60,109 nt of DNA from Rehaibacterium terrae (GCF_014202935.1 NZ_JACHHX010000005.1:132227-192335); one strand, 5' to 3'; shown: positions 9,688-18,667, counted from the first letter of the stretch. Program-made: numbers and translations. Notes: a model not told the origin generated them from the sequence alone.

Positions 9688-11280
9688 ATGAATTCCCGCC
9701 GCGAGCCGACTTTCGGGCCGCCGCCGTCCGAAGCGCCCGACCCCGACACCATCCGCGCCGACTTTCGTCCCCGTCGCCCGCCGCCACCGCCGCCGCGGCC
9801 ACTGTGGCCGTGGCTGCTGGGGCTGGGCCTGCTGGTCGGCGTGGGTGGCGGCGTCTACCTGTTCCGCGAGTCCCTTGCCGACCGGCTGCTGCCGAGCACC
9901 CGTCATGCGCAACTGATGGAAGAGGCCGCCGTCGCGCTGGCCGAAGGCCGGCTGAGCGCCGCCGACGGCCGTGGTGCGCGCGAGCTGTATACCGCCGTGC
10001 TGGCGCTCAATCCCGACCACGCGCAGGCGCGCGAGGGCCTGCGTCGGGTCGCACAGGCCGCGCTGGCACAGGCGCGCGCCCGGCTGGACGCCGGCGACCG
10101 CGAAGGCGCCCGCGAAATGCTGGCGCTGGCGCGCACGCTGGCGGTGCCTGCGCCCGAGCTGGCGCCGGTGGAGAACGAGCTGCGCCGGCTCGAATCCGAG
10201 GAGAGCGAACTGGGCCGCCTGTTGAGCGCCGCCGACGACGCGCGCCGCGCCGGCCGTCTCGACGGTGGCGCCGACAGCGCCCTGGCCCTGTACCGGCAGG
10301 CACTGGCCGCCGCGCCAGACAGTGCCATCGCCCGCGCCGGCCTGCAGGCGGTGCTCGCCGACCTGCTGCGCACGGCCGCCGAGCGCCTCGACGCCGGCGA
10401 CCAGGACGGTGCGCTGATGCTGGTCCAGCGCGTCGAGGCCATCGACGCCGCCCACCTCGACCTGCCACCGCTCAAGGCGCGGCTGAGCGAATTCCAGGCC
10501 GGGCAGGGCCAGCACCGCTCCGAAGCCCTGGCCGCCGCCGACGCCGCCCGCCGCGAGGGCCGATTGAGCGAGGCGCGCGACGGCTACCGCGCCATCCTCG
10601 CCGTCGAGCCCGAGGACAACCGCGCCCGCCAGGGGCTGGAACAGGTCGCCGCCGCACTCGCCCAGCAGGCGGTCCGCGCCGCTGCCGATTTCGACTTCGA
10701 GACCGCCGAGGCGCGGCTGGTCGAGGCGCGCGAGATCGCGCCCGGCCACCCCGCCATCCGCGATGCCGAGGCGCGCCTGCTGCAGGCGCGCGCCCGCGCG
10801 TCCACGGTCGAGGAGGCCCCGCTGGCCTCGTCGCCGCAAGTGCTGCGTCTGCTGGAGGAGGCCGAGCGCGCCGCCGCCGCGCGGCGCTTCGTCGACCCGC
10901 CCGGCGACAGCGCCTGGGACATCCTGCGCAACGCGCGCGCGCTGGCGCCCAACGACGAGCGCATCTACGCCGCCATGGAGGCGCTGGTGCCGCGCGCGCG
11001 CCGCTGCGTCGAGGACGACATGGCCGCCAACCGGCTCAGTCAGGCCGGGGAGTGCCTCGAAGCCATCGTGGCGATGAACCCCAACGAGCCGACCCTGCCC
11101 GAGTTGCGTCGCCGCCTCGCCGAGCGCTGGATCGGCCGGGCCGAGGAGCGCCTGGGCGCCGGCGAGCTCGGCGAGGCCGAGCGCGCATATCGCGCCGCGC
11201 AAGGCATCGAACCCAACCATGCGGGCCTGCCCGCGCTGGCGGCCCGTATCGAGCAGGCGCGGCTGGCGCGGCCGCGCTGA
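9688..11280 (+). CDS. Membrane-anchored helical (TPR-like) repeat protein
   Basis: A 530-aa protein with a cytoplasmic proline-rich N-terminus (RPPPPPPRP at about 30-38), one transmembrane helix (about 39-59) and a long alpha-helical, alanine/arginine/glutamate-rich region, probably periplasmic. The helical part is built of repeating units of the type 'xxLAxGRLxxA ... AxxxLxPDHxxAREGLxRVA', i.e. TPR-like pairs, recurring at about residues 85, 150, 190 and 285 and again near the C-terminus. TPR arrays usually bind protein partners; no partner is evident. An upstream in-frame extension to 9532 would begin inside the MITE-like element, so I start at ATG 9688. Confidence 0.75.
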   Translation: MNSRREPTFGPPPSEAPDPDTIRADFRPRRPPPPPPRPLWPWLLGLGLLVGVGGGVYLFRESLADRLLPSTRHAQLMEEAAVALAEGRLSAADGRGARELYTAVLALNPDHAQAREGLRRVAQAALAQARARLDAGDREGAREMLALARTLAVPAPELAPVENELRRLESEESELGRLLSAADDARRAGRLDGGADSALALYRQALAAAPDSAIARAGLQAVLADLLRTAAERLDAGDQDGALMLVQRVEAIDAAHLDLPPLKARLSEFQAGQGQHRSEALAAADAARREGRLSEARDGYRAILAVEPEDNRARQGLEQVAAALAQQAVRAAADFDFETAEARLVEAREIAPGHPAIRDAEARLLQARARASTVEEAPLASSPQVLRLLEEAERAAAARRFVDPPGDSAWDILRNARALAPNDERIYAAMEALVPRARRCVEDDMAANRLSQAGECLEAIVAMNPNEPTLPELRRRLAERWIGRAEERLGAGELGEAERAYRAAQGIEPNHAGLPALAARIEQARLARPR

Positions 11281-11367
11281 CCGTCTCGGGCTTGCCGCTT
11301 GACCTGAGGGTCGGGCTGCGGGAAGGTGGATCGGCCGCCGCCGGGCGGCGCGGCCGTCGGAGGGGAG

Positions 11368-11547
11368 ATGGCGAACGGGCATCAGGGCGATGGCGGTTAC
11401 CGCGGGCCGGAGCGGCGCACCGGCAAGGAGCGGCGGCAGACGCCGGACCGGCGCGAGGAAATCCGCTGGGAGCCGACCAAGACCAACCGCCGCAGCGGCA
11501 AGGATCGCCGCAAGGCCAGTCGCTGGGACGACACCACGATCCGCTGA
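11368..11547 (+). CDS. 59-aa highly charged protein with repeated [DEN]RR motifs
   Basis: A very small, basic protein. The motif x-[D/E/N]-R-R appears five times: PERR, KERR, PDRR, TNRR and KDRR. Such GPERR/GKDRR repeats occur in small uncharacterised proteins of gammaproteobacteria; nucleic-acid binding is a guess from charge. The ATG at 11368 is preceded by a purine-rich GGAGGGGAG run that can serve as ribosome binding site. A longer in-frame start at 11326 is possible but has no such site. It lies 87 bp after the TPR-like gene and converges on the SafE-like gene. Confidence 0.6.
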   Translation: MANGHQGDGGYRGPERRTGKERRQTPDRREEIRWEPTKTNRRSGKDRRKASRWDDTTIR

Positions 11548-11568
11548 GGGATCCGCCGAGGCCGGCAC

Positions 11569-12297
11569 TCAGCCCGGCAGCGTGCGGCAGCCCAGCGCCT
11601 CCAGCCAGGCATGCAGGGCCGGCACCTGCGCCAGCCACGGCGCGGCCAGCGTGAGCAGGCCGGCGGACAGCACCAGCGTGGCCGCGGCGGTCCGGGCCGC
11701 CGGCCGGGCCAGCCAGCGTGCGGCGCGGGCCCCGCTCCAGGTCAGCGGGATCATCGTCGGCAAGGTGCCGAGGCCGAAGGCCGCCATCACCAGCCCGCCC
11801 TGCAGCGCGTCGGCACTGAGCCAGGCAGCGAACAGCAGGGTGGTGCTCAGGCCGCAGGGCAGCCAGCCCCAGAGCAGGCCGAGCGTGACCCGGCGCGGTG
11901 TGGTGTTGGCCGGCAGCAGGCGGCGCTGCAGCGGCGCCAGCCGTGTCCACAGCGCGGCGCCGGGGCGCGCGAGGAAGGCCAGCCGCCCGCGCCGGTCGAG
12001 CAGGCGCAGCGCGACCAGCACCAGCACCACGCCCACGCCCATCCGCATCGTCAGCATCAGCGATTCGGCCTGTGCCAGTCGCAGTGCGCCGGCGCCGATG
12101 CCGGCCACCAGCGCGCCGGCCAGTGCATAGCCGAGGATGCGGCCGAGGTTGGATTCGACCGCGGTGCGCAGCGGCGCCTGGCCGCCGCTGCCCAGCGCCA
12201 CGCCGGCAGCGACGCCGCCGCACATCGCCACGCAGTGCACGCCGCCGAGCAGGCCGGTGAGGAAGGCGGCGGTGACGGTCAGCCAGTCGATGGGCAT
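11569..12297 (-). CDS. SafE/TauE-like membrane protein of the cbb3 oxidase locus (DsbD_2/UreH type)
   Basis: A 242-aa polytopic inner-membrane protein with about six hydrophobic segments. The N-terminal helix carries GVHCVAMCGG, the paired-cysteine motif of the sulfite-exporter TauE/SafE (DsbD_2) family found next to ccoS/ccoI in many proteobacteria, and GWLPCGLS adds another conserved cysteine. The location suggests a role in cbb3 assembly through copper or thiol handling; the substrate is not known from the sequence. It is the last gene of the ccoGHIS run, 88 bp after ccoS, and converges on the 59-aa gene. Confidence 0.85.
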   Translation of the reverse strand: MPIDWLTVTAAFLTGLLGGVHCVAMCGGVAAGVALGSGGQAPLRTAVESNLGRILGYALAGALVAGIGAGALRLAQAESLMLTMRMGVGVVLVLVALRLLDRRGRLAFLARPGAALWTRLAPLQRRLLPANTTPRRVTLGLLWGWLPCGLSTTLLFAAWLSADALQGGLVMAAFGLGTLPTMIPLTWSGARAARWLARPAARTAAATLVLSAGLLTLAAPWLAQVPALHAWLEALGCRTLPG

Positions 12298-12385
12298 TCG
12301 GGGAGTCAGGAAACAGTGGAGAGGAGTGAGAAACGAGGTGGAGCGGATCCGCTTGCGTGCAGGGTCGGTGGCACGCCCTGCTCCC

Positions 12386-12556
12386 TCACTTCCGCTTTCC
12401 CGTCTGGCGCCCTTCGTCCCGCTCTTCCGCCAGGATGTCCAGCCCCGGCGTCTCCAGATCGTCGAACTGGCCGCGGCGAACCGCCCAGATGAAGGCCCAG
12501 ACCGCCGCCCCCAGCAGGAGCAGGCTGATCGGGACGAGTACGAGCAGAATGGTCAT
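12386..12556 (-). CDS. ccoS: cbb3 oxidase assembly protein CcoS
   Basis: A 56-aa single-span membrane protein. The N-terminal helix MTILLVLVPISLLLLGAAVW is followed by the family hallmark RRGQFDDLETPGLDIL. CcoS is needed to insert haem b and copper into the CcoN subunit. Its ATG overlaps the ccoI stop (ATGA), showing tight coupling. The longer open frame upstream lies inside ccoI and is not coding. Confidence 0.92.
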   Translation of the reverse strand: MTILLVLVPISLLLLGAAVWAFIWAVRRGQFDDLETPGLDILAEERDEGRQTGKRK

Positions 12557-14985
12557 GGCGCCATCATCGCATCGCCGGCGGCCGCGGTGGCACGCGCCTC
12601 TGCTGTCCCCGCCTCTGGGCGGGCCGGGAACGGCAGCCGTGCCAGCCGCAGCGCGTTGGCGGTGACCAGCAGCGAGGAACCGGCCATGCCCAGCGCCGCC
12701 AGCCACGGCGTCACCCAGCCGAGCGCGGCGAAGGGCAGGGCGATGATGTTGTAGGCCAGCGCCCAGGCCAGGTTCTGGCGGATCACCGCGCGCGTGCGCC
12801 GCGCCAGCGCGACGGTCTGCGGCAGGCGCAGCAGCGACTCGCCGGTCAGCACCAGGTCGGCGCTGCGGTGCGCCAGCGGCGCGCCGCCGGCCATCGCCAG
12901 CGAGACGTCGGCGCCGGCCAGCACCGGGGCATCATTGATGCCGTCGCCGACCATGGCCACCACATGGCCGTCGGCCTGCAGGCTGCGCACGAAGGCGAGC
13001 TTGTCCTCGGGCGACAGCCGGGCATGGTGCTGCGGGATGCCGAGCGCACCGGCCAGCAGGCCGACCGCGATCACGCCGTCGCCGCTGAGCACCGTTGGCG
13101 ACAGGCCGAGCGACTTCAGCGCCGCCACCGCCTCGACGGCATCGGCGCGCGGCCGGTCCTCGATCACGAAGCGTGCCAGCGCATGCGTGCCGTCGCCGAG
13201 CCAGATCATGCCGTCGTCGAAGCGGCTGGCGGCGAAATCGGCGCGACCGAGACGGTAGCACCGGCCGTCGACAAGTCCCTGGATGCCTTGGCCGGGCGCG
13301 GCCCGGACTTCGTCGGCCACCGGGGCGGCCTCGCCGGCGAAGGCGCGCGCGAGCGGATGGCCGGCATCGCGTTCCAGCGCGGCGGCGATGCGGCGTGCCT
13401 GTGCAGCATCCATGCCGGCGAAGGTCTCGACGTGGCGCAGGCTGGGGCGTCCTTCGGTGAGCGTGCCGGTCTTGTCCAGCACCAGCGTGTCGGCACGGGC
13501 CAGCGTGTCGAGGGCGTCCGGCCGCAGCGCGAGCACGCCGATCCGCGCCAGCGCACCGTGCGAGACGCCGAGCGCGGTCGGGATCGCCAGCGACAGTGCG
13601 CAGGGGCAGCTGATCACCAGCACCGCCAGCATCACCTCGAAGGCACGCTCGGGGGCGAGATGCCACCACACCGCGAACACGACCGCGGCGGTGGCGAACA
13701 GCGACACGACGAAGCGCGAGGCCAGCGCGTCGGCGGCCTGCGCCAGCCTGGGGCGCTGCGCCTGCGCCTGCTCGACCAGCCGCACCAGATGCGACAGGCG
13801 GGTGTCCTGGCCGGTGCGGGTCACGCGCATCCGCACCGGCGCGTTGCGGCAGGTGCTGCCGGCATAGACCGGCTCGCCGGCGCGCTTGGCGACCGGACGC
13901 GATTCGCCGGTAAGCAGGGATTCGTCGAATTCGCCGTCGTCGCACAACACGCCGTCGGTGGGTACTTGCTCGCCGACGCCGACCCGGACGGTGTCGCCGG
14001 CGGTCAGCGCGGCCAGCGGCACCTGCTCGCGGCGGCCGTCGTCGCCGATCCGCCAGGCCAGTGCCGGCCGGGCGCGCGCCAGTGTGTCGACCGCGGCATT
14101 GGCACGCTGCCGGGCGAGCGCCTCGATGGCGCGCGCGGCCAGCAACAGGAACACGAACATCACTGCCGCGTCGATCCAGACGTGCGGACCGCCGCGCAGC
14201 GTTTCGATGAGGCTGGCGAGGTAGGCCAGCAGCACCGAGGTCGCCACCAGCGTGTCCATGCCGAGCCGGCGCAGGCGCAGCTCGCGCGCCATGCCGGCAA
14301 GGAACGGCCAGCCCGAGTAGAACACCACCGGCGTGGCCAGCAGGAACGCGATCCAGCGGAAGAAGTCGCGCGTGGCCGCCGGCATCTGGTTGTCGAAATC
14401 CAGATACAGCGCCTCGGCGAACATCATCGCCTGCAGCATGCCCAACCCGGCGACGCCCAGCCGGATCAGCAGGGTGCGCCGTTCGCGGCGGCGCTCGCGC
14501 TCCAGCGCCTCGCCGGGTGCCAGGTGCGGGCGGTAGCCGAGCCGCGCCAGTGCCTGCAGCACGCGCGAGAGCGGCGTGGTGTCGGGGTCCCAGGCGACGA
14601 TCAGGCGACCGGTGACCGCATTGGCCTGCACGTCGCGCACGCCGTCCACACGGCGCAGGGCGCGGTCGATCAGCCAGGCGCAGGCGGCGCAGCGCATGCC
14701 TTCGACCAGCACGGTGATCTCGCGTCCGCCGATCGCCTCGCGGCTGTGTTCGGCGAGGATGTCGGCGCGATCCCAGGCGGCGAAGTCGTCGGCCTCGGCG
14801 TCGACGCGGCGCCCGTCGGCCTGTCGCAGGCGGTAGTAGTCGTCGAGGCCGGCGTCGCGTATCCACGCGGCGGCGGTGCCGCAGCCATGGCAGCAGACCG
14901 CGCGCGGCGCGCCGTCGAGCGTGACCGTCGGCGCGTCGGCGGGCAGCGGCTCGCCGCAGTGGAAGCAGCCGCCTTCGCGCGCCAT
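12553..14985 (-). CDS. ccoI: Copper-translocating P1B-type ATPase CcoI
   Basis: An 810-aa P-type ATPase that exports copper to the periplasm for the cbb3 oxidase. It has an N-terminal cysteine region (CFHCGEPLP, then VCCHGC) typical of FixI/CcoI, a heavy-metal-associated domain with GMRCAACAW, eight predicted transmembrane helices with the metal-site motif SCPCALSLAIPTAL, the phosphorylation loop DKTGTLTEG, the TGESRPV actuator motif and the hinge GDGINDAPVL. The extra N-terminal cysteines separate it from detoxifying CopA. It lies 4 bp downstream of ccoH and overlaps ccoS by 4 bp. Confidence 0.95.
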   Translation of the reverse strand: MAREGGCFHCGEPLPADAPTVTLDGAPRAVCCHGCGTAAAWIRDAGLDDYYRLRQADGRRVDAEADDFAAWDRADILAEHSREAIGGREITVLVEGMRCAACAWLIDRALRRVDGVRDVQANAVTGRLIVAWDPDTTPLSRVLQALARLGYRPHLAPGEALERERRRERRTLLIRLGVAGLGMLQAMMFAEALYLDFDNQMPAATRDFFRWIAFLLATPVVFYSGWPFLAGMARELRLRRLGMDTLVATSVLLAYLASLIETLRGGPHVWIDAAVMFVFLLLAARAIEALARQRANAAVDTLARARPALAWRIGDDGRREQVPLAALTAGDTVRVGVGEQVPTDGVLCDDGEFDESLLTGESRPVAKRAGEPVYAGSTCRNAPVRMRVTRTGQDTRLSHLVRLVEQAQAQRPRLAQAADALASRFVVSLFATAAVVFAVWWHLAPERAFEVMLAVLVISCPCALSLAIPTALGVSHGALARIGVLALRPDALDTLARADTLVLDKTGTLTEGRPSLRHVETFAGMDAAQARRIAAALERDAGHPLARAFAGEAAPVADEVRAAPGQGIQGLVDGRCYRLGRADFAASRFDDGMIWLGDGTHALARFVIEDRPRADAVEAVAALKSLGLSPTVLSGDGVIAVGLLAGALGIPQHHARLSPEDKLAFVRSLQADGHVVAMVGDGINDAPVLAGADVSLAMAGGAPLAHRSADLVLTGESLLRLPQTVALARRTRAVIRQNLAWALAYNIIALPFAALGWVTPWLAALGMAGSSLLVTANALRLARLPFPARPEAGTAEARATAAAGDAMMAP

Positions 14986-14989
14986 CGGC

Positions 14990-15493
14990 TCAGTCCGTCA
15001 GAGCCGGGTGCAGGCGTGCCCGGGTGGCGCCGGCCGGCAGGCGCGCGATCAGCCGCCAGTCGCCGCTTTCGGGCGTCAGCACCAGCTTCCAGTCGTGGCT
15101 ACGGTCGGCGGTGAAGCGGCCGAGGAATGCGTCGTCCTGTCGCAGCAGCGGCAGCGCTTCGTCGGCCGCGGCGGCCGTCGGGTGCACGGCGCTCAGGTGC
15201 AGGCGCGCCGGAATGCCGGCATCGCCCTCCAGCGTCACGCGCACCGCGCCGGTGTCGGCGTCGAGATCGAGCCGGGCGCTGAGGCCGAGCTCGAGCGCGC
15301 GCTGGTCGGCGGCCAGGTCGGCGATCTGCACCTGCGCGGTGCGGCGCACCGATTCGGGGACGGCATCGGCGCCGCCGGCGCGCACGGCGATGGCGACGGT
15401 GGACAGCCCGGCGATCACGGCCGACAGCGGAAAGGCGAGCATCAGCCAGACCATCGGCTCACGGTACCAGGGACGGGAAACGGTTGCGTTCAT
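14990..15493 (-). CDS. ccoH: cbb3 oxidase assembly protein CcoH (FixH family)
   Basis: A 167-aa protein with one N-terminal transmembrane helix (about 13-37: MVWLMLAFPLSAVIAGLSTVAIAV) and a periplasmic beta-rich domain. The start MNATVSRPWYREPMVWLM is characteristic of FixH. CcoH interacts with CcoN/CcoP during assembly of the oxidase. It starts 3 bp after the ccoG stop and ends 4 bp before ccoI. Confidence 0.9.
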   Translation of the reverse strand: MNATVSRPWYREPMVWLMLAFPLSAVIAGLSTVAIAVRAGGADAVPESVRRTAQVQIADLAADQRALELGLSARLDLDADTGAVRVTLEGDAGIPARLHLSAVHPTAAAADEALPLLRQDDAFLGRFTADRSHDWKLVLTPESGDWRLIARLPAGATRARLHPALTD

Positions 15494-15496
15494 GGC

Positions 15497-17038
15497 TCAC
15501 ATCGGTCCGAAGAAGCGGGTGTCATGGGTGCTGCGCACCGCGGGGTCGTCGAGGCTTTCGACCACGATGCGCACGTCGTGGCGGCCGGCGACCCGGCTCG
15601 GCTCGCCGCGCAGGGTGACCGGCACGGTCAGCACCTCCTCGGCGGCGGCGTGGATTTCGATCGGCGCGCCGACCAGGGTGATCGCCCCCTCGCCCTCGAC
15701 GGCGATTCGGTAGGTGTGCGCGCGCGGCTGCTTGTTGATGATGCGCAGGGTGTAGGCGTTCTCCACCGCGCCGTCGGCGGCGGTGCGGTACAGCGCGTTG
15801 CGGTCGCGCAACACGTCCACCTGCAGCGGCGCACGATTGAGCACGCCCCAGGTCCAGCCAGTGAAGAGCGCGAGCAGAAGTACGCCATAGATCACCACCC
15901 GCGGACGCAGGATCCGGCTGGGCTTGCCATCGACGGCGTTCTGGGTGGTGTAGCGGATCAGCCCGCGCGGGTAGGAAAGCCTGTCCATCACCCCGTCGCA
16001 GGCATCGATGCAGGCACCGCAGGCGATGCACTCGTACTGCAGGCCGTTGCGGATGTCGATGCCGGTCGGGCAGACCTGCACGCAGAGCGTGCAGTCGATG
16101 CAGTCGCCGAGATCCTCGGGGCTGTTGACGGTCGGCCGCTGGTCCTCGGGCAAATCGATCAGGCCGGTCGTGATGCGCGCGCCACCGCGTTCCATTTCCT
16201 CATGGGCGGCATGGACCTGCGCCGCCCGCGCCGCGGCTGGCGGCAGCAGCCCGCGCGCACGCTCCAGCACGCTCGCCAGACTGCCGCGCTTGCGTGCGCC
16301 ACGTGGCTCGCCGCGGCGCTCGTCGTAGGCGATCAGCAGCGTGTTGCGGTCGAACATCGCGCTCTGGAAGCGCGCGTAGGGGCACATGTACTTGCAGACC
16401 TGCTCGCGCAGGAAGCCGGCGTTGCCCCAGGTGGCCAGGGCGTAGAACAGCACCCAGAAGGTTTCCCAGCCGCCCCACTCGAACGGGTACAGGCGTGCAC
16501 CGAGATCACGGATGGGGGTGAAGAAGCCGACGAAGGTGAAGCCGGTCCACAACGCGAACAGCACCCAGGCGACATGCTTGCCGCCGCGGCGCAGGATTTT
16601 TTCGCGGTGCCACGGCGAGGCGTCGAGCTTGATGCGTTTGTGGCGGTCACCCTCGAAGAAACGCTCGATCCAGACGAACACTTCCGTCCACACGGTCTGC
16701 GGGCAGGCGTAGCCGCACCACAGGCGGCCGGCGAGGGCGGTGAAGAAGAACAGGCTCAGCCCCGCCATGATCAGCAGCAGGGCCAGGAAGAAGAAATCCT
16801 GCGGCCAGAAGTTGAGCCCGAAGAGGTAGAACTTGCGCGCCGGCAGGTCGAACAGCACGGCCTGCCGCCCGTCCCAGGTCAGCCACGGGAACAGGTAGTA
16901 CATGCCCAGTAGCCACCACACCGCCGCGGTGCGCAGGCGGGTGAAACGGCCGTTGACCTCGCGTGGGTGGATCTTCGCCTCGGAGACGTACATCGAGCCC
17001 GAGTCGTCCACCTGCTGCAGGGGAATTCGCTTGCTCAT
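15497..17038 (-). CDS. ccoG: cbb3 oxidase maturation ferredoxin-like protein CcoG (RdxA/FixG)
   Basis: A 513-aa membrane protein with about five transmembrane helices, a cytoplasmic pair of [4Fe-4S] motifs (CIDCTLCVQVCP and CIACGACIDAC) and a C-terminal periplasmic Ig-like domain. Membrane-proximal motifs GRLWCGYACPQTVW and CKYMCPYARFQ are family signatures. CcoG is a cupric reductase supporting copper delivery to cbb3 oxidase. I start at ATG 17038 (MSKRIPLQQ); the frame opens 21 bp earlier. A dispersed repeat separates it from the upstream ccoNOQP part, so it may need its own promoter. Confidence 0.95.
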   Translation of the reverse strand: MSKRIPLQQVDDSGSMYVSEAKIHPREVNGRFTRLRTAAVWWLLGMYYLFPWLTWDGRQAVLFDLPARKFYLFGLNFWPQDFFFLALLLIMAGLSLFFFTALAGRLWCGYACPQTVWTEVFVWIERFFEGDRHKRIKLDASPWHREKILRRGGKHVAWVLFALWTGFTFVGFFTPIRDLGARLYPFEWGGWETFWVLFYALATWGNAGFLREQVCKYMCPYARFQSAMFDRNTLLIAYDERRGEPRGARKRGSLASVLERARGLLPPAAARAAQVHAAHEEMERGGARITTGLIDLPEDQRPTVNSPEDLGDCIDCTLCVQVCPTGIDIRNGLQYECIACGACIDACDGVMDRLSYPRGLIRYTTQNAVDGKPSRILRPRVVIYGVLLLALFTGWTWGVLNRAPLQVDVLRDRNALYRTAADGAVENAYTLRIINKQPRAHTYRIAVEGEGAITLVGAPIEIHAAAEEVLTVPVTLRGEPSRVAGRHDVRIVVESLDDPAVRSTHDTRFFGPM

Positions 17039-17087
17039 GCGTCGTATGCCCGCGAGCATTCGCGGAGATTGCTTTCAGGCGGGCAGG

Positions 17088-17370
17088 AGCCCGCCCGCTC
17101 TTCCGGGGCCCCTGAGCGGCGGCGGGCGCGCGGAGGAAAAGTCCGAAGGATCGCCGGCAGGGATGCCGGCGACGTTTGCGCCGGCACAGGATGTGCCGTC
17201 GCAAACGCCCGCAGCGCGACCGCGCACCCTTTGGGCAGGAAGCCCAAAGGGCGCCGATCCGGGGTGCCCTTTCTTTTGGTTACCTTTTCTTTGGGCAAGC
17301 AAAGAAAAGTAACCCGGCCGCCGGCAGGCGGACGGAACAGCCGGCCCGAAGGGCCGGCCAGATCGCGAAT
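17088..17370. repeat. Dispersed repeat, copy A (within the 17060-17459 gene-free stretch)
   Basis: This region is the inverted counterpart of the end of the window (59869-60109). The first 49 bp (17088-17136) match the reverse complement of 60061-60109 exactly. The next 60 bp match with few differences. The middle diverges, and the block with AAAGAAAAGTAACCCGGCCG, GCCGGCAGGCGGACGGAAC and the palindrome CCGGCCCGAAGGGCCGG matches again. It contains several hairpins (for example CTTTGGGC/GCCCAAAG). It sits between the 99-aa cco gene and ccoG. The remainder of the gap (17371-17459) shows nothing recognisable. Confidence 0.85.
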
Positions 17371-17459
17371 ACCTTCAAGTGAAGAGCAACACCACCCCCA
17401 TCCCAACCCTTGCGGCGTGGAAGCAGCGTTGGCGCAGCAGGCGGACATCGATGCGTCGC

Positions 17460-17759
17460 TCACTCCCGCTCCGGCGGCAGCGGCCGGTTGTAGCGGCTGG
17501 CCGGCCGCAGCAGGATCCAGGTGAAGGTCGAGGACGAGACCGTGCACAGCCAGAACATGAAGAAGCCGATCGTGTAGCCGGCGCCGCGGCTGATCTCCAG
17601 GTCGGGGAAGGTCAGGTCGCGCAGCGCCAGCGGGTCGACGAAGGCGAAGAACACCGTCGTCGCCACGCCGGCGGCGAAGAAGCTCGGCCACAGGATCGCC
17701 CCGAGCCGCTGCGCGAGCGGCCGGGGTGGGTGATCGAAACCGGCGCCGCGCGGGCTCAT
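17460..17759 (-). CDS. 99-aa two-span membrane protein cotranscribed with ccoNOQP
   Basis: A small membrane protein with two hydrophobic helices (about 22-42, LGAILWPSFFAAGVATTVFF region, and about 62-82, GYTIGFFMFWLCTVSSSTF) and a charged C-terminus (RYNRPLPPERE). Its ATG overlaps the ccoP stop by 4 bp, so it is almost certainly translated with ccoP. I do not recognise a named family. Its place suggests a small subunit or assembly factor of the cbb3 oxidase, by analogy with small accessory subunits known in other cbb3 enzymes; this is inference. Confidence 0.75.
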   Translation of the reverse strand: MSPRGAGFDHPPRPLAQRLGAILWPSFFAAGVATTVFFAFVDPLALRDLTFPDLEISRGAGYTIGFFMFWLCTVSSSTFTWILLRPASRYNRPLPPERE

Positions 17760-18667
17760 TGCGCCGCGCCCGCCTCGGCCGGCTGGTTGCGCGCGTACAC
17801 CCAGGCGGCGACCAGACGGGCGCGGGTCTCGCCCAGAATGTCCTTGTGCGCCGGCATCTGGCCATTGCGGCCGTTGACGATGGCGGTGCGGATGCTGTCG
17901 AAGTCGCCGCCGTACAGCCAGACGTTGTCGGTCAGGTCAGGCGCTCCCAGCATTGGGTTGCCCTTGCCTTCGACACCGTGGCAGGCCGCGCAGACCATCT
18001 CGAAGCGCGGCTTGCCGGCGCTGGCCAGCGCCGGATCGACGCGCTGGCCGCTCAGCGACTGCACATACACCGCCACTTCGGTGACTGCCTGCTCGCTGCC
18101 GAGCACGGCGGCGAACGGCGGCATCACCGCCTGGCGGCCGTGCAGGATGGTCTGCAGGATCGTTTCCGGCTCGCCGCCCCACTGCCAGTTGCCGTCGACC
18201 AGGTTCGGGAAGCCCTTGGCGCCGCGTGCGTCCGAACCGTGGCAGGTGGCGCAGAAGTTGCCGTAGATGCTCTGGCCGAGCCGGATCGCTTCCGGATCGC
18301 GTGCGATTTCGTCGATCGGGCGGCCCTCGAAGCGGGCGAACAGCGGGGCGAGCTTCTCCTGTGCGGCGGCGACGTGGGCGTCGTGCTCGCCGGCCGAGGT
18401 CCAGCCGCTGGTGCCGGCGAAGTTGCCCAGGCCCGGGTACCAGATCAGGTAACCGATGCTGAAGACGATGGTCAGGTAGAACAGGTTGATCCACCACTTC
18501 GGCAGCGGCTTGTTGTATTCGCGCAGATCGCCGTCCCAGACATGGCCGGTGGTGTCTTCGGGTTGCTCGCCCTTGCGGCGCTTGGAGGTCAGCCACAGCA
18601 GCCAGACGCAGCCGGCGATGTTGACTACGACCAGGACGATGATGAACCAGGACCAGAAGGCGCTCAT
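17756..18667 (-). CDS. ccoP: cbb3 cytochrome c oxidase subunit III CcoP (dihaem c)
   Basis: A 303-aa membrane-anchored dihaem cytochrome c. There are two N-terminal transmembrane helices (about 5-27 and 58-78, the second with WWINLFYLTIVFSIGYLIWYP), then two c-type haem sites, CATCH at about 139-143 and CAACH at about 226-230. It passes electrons from soluble cytochrome c or bc1 to CcoO/CcoN. ATG 18667 follows AAGGAG with good spacing; a GTG 6 bp upstream is less likely. It starts 2 bp after ccoQ. Confidence 0.96.
   Translation of the reverse strand: MSAFWSWFIIVLVVVNIAGCVWLLWLTSKRRKGEQPEDTTGHVWDGDLREYNKPLPKWWINLFYLTIVFSIGYLIWYPGLGNFAGTSGWTSAGEHDAHVAAAQEKLAPLFARFEGRPIDEIARDPEAIRLGQSIYGNFCATCHGSDARGAKGFPNLVDGNWQWGGEPETILQTILHGRQAVMPPFAAVLGSEQAVTEVAVYVQSLSGQRVDPALASAGKPRFEMVCAACHGVEGKGNPMLGAPDLTDNVWLYGGDFDSIRTAIVNGRNGQMPAHKDILGETRARLVAAWVYARNQPAEAGAAQ

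Noticed and set aside
7313-9802. 829-aa open frame antisense to relA
   Set aside because: A shadow of relA; composition is Ala/Arg/Gly/His-rich without any domain and it crosses the MITE-like element.
16967-17524. ORFs inside dispersed repeat copy A
   Set aside because: They consist of the repeat and have no start signals; the same false proteins recur wherever the repeat occurs.
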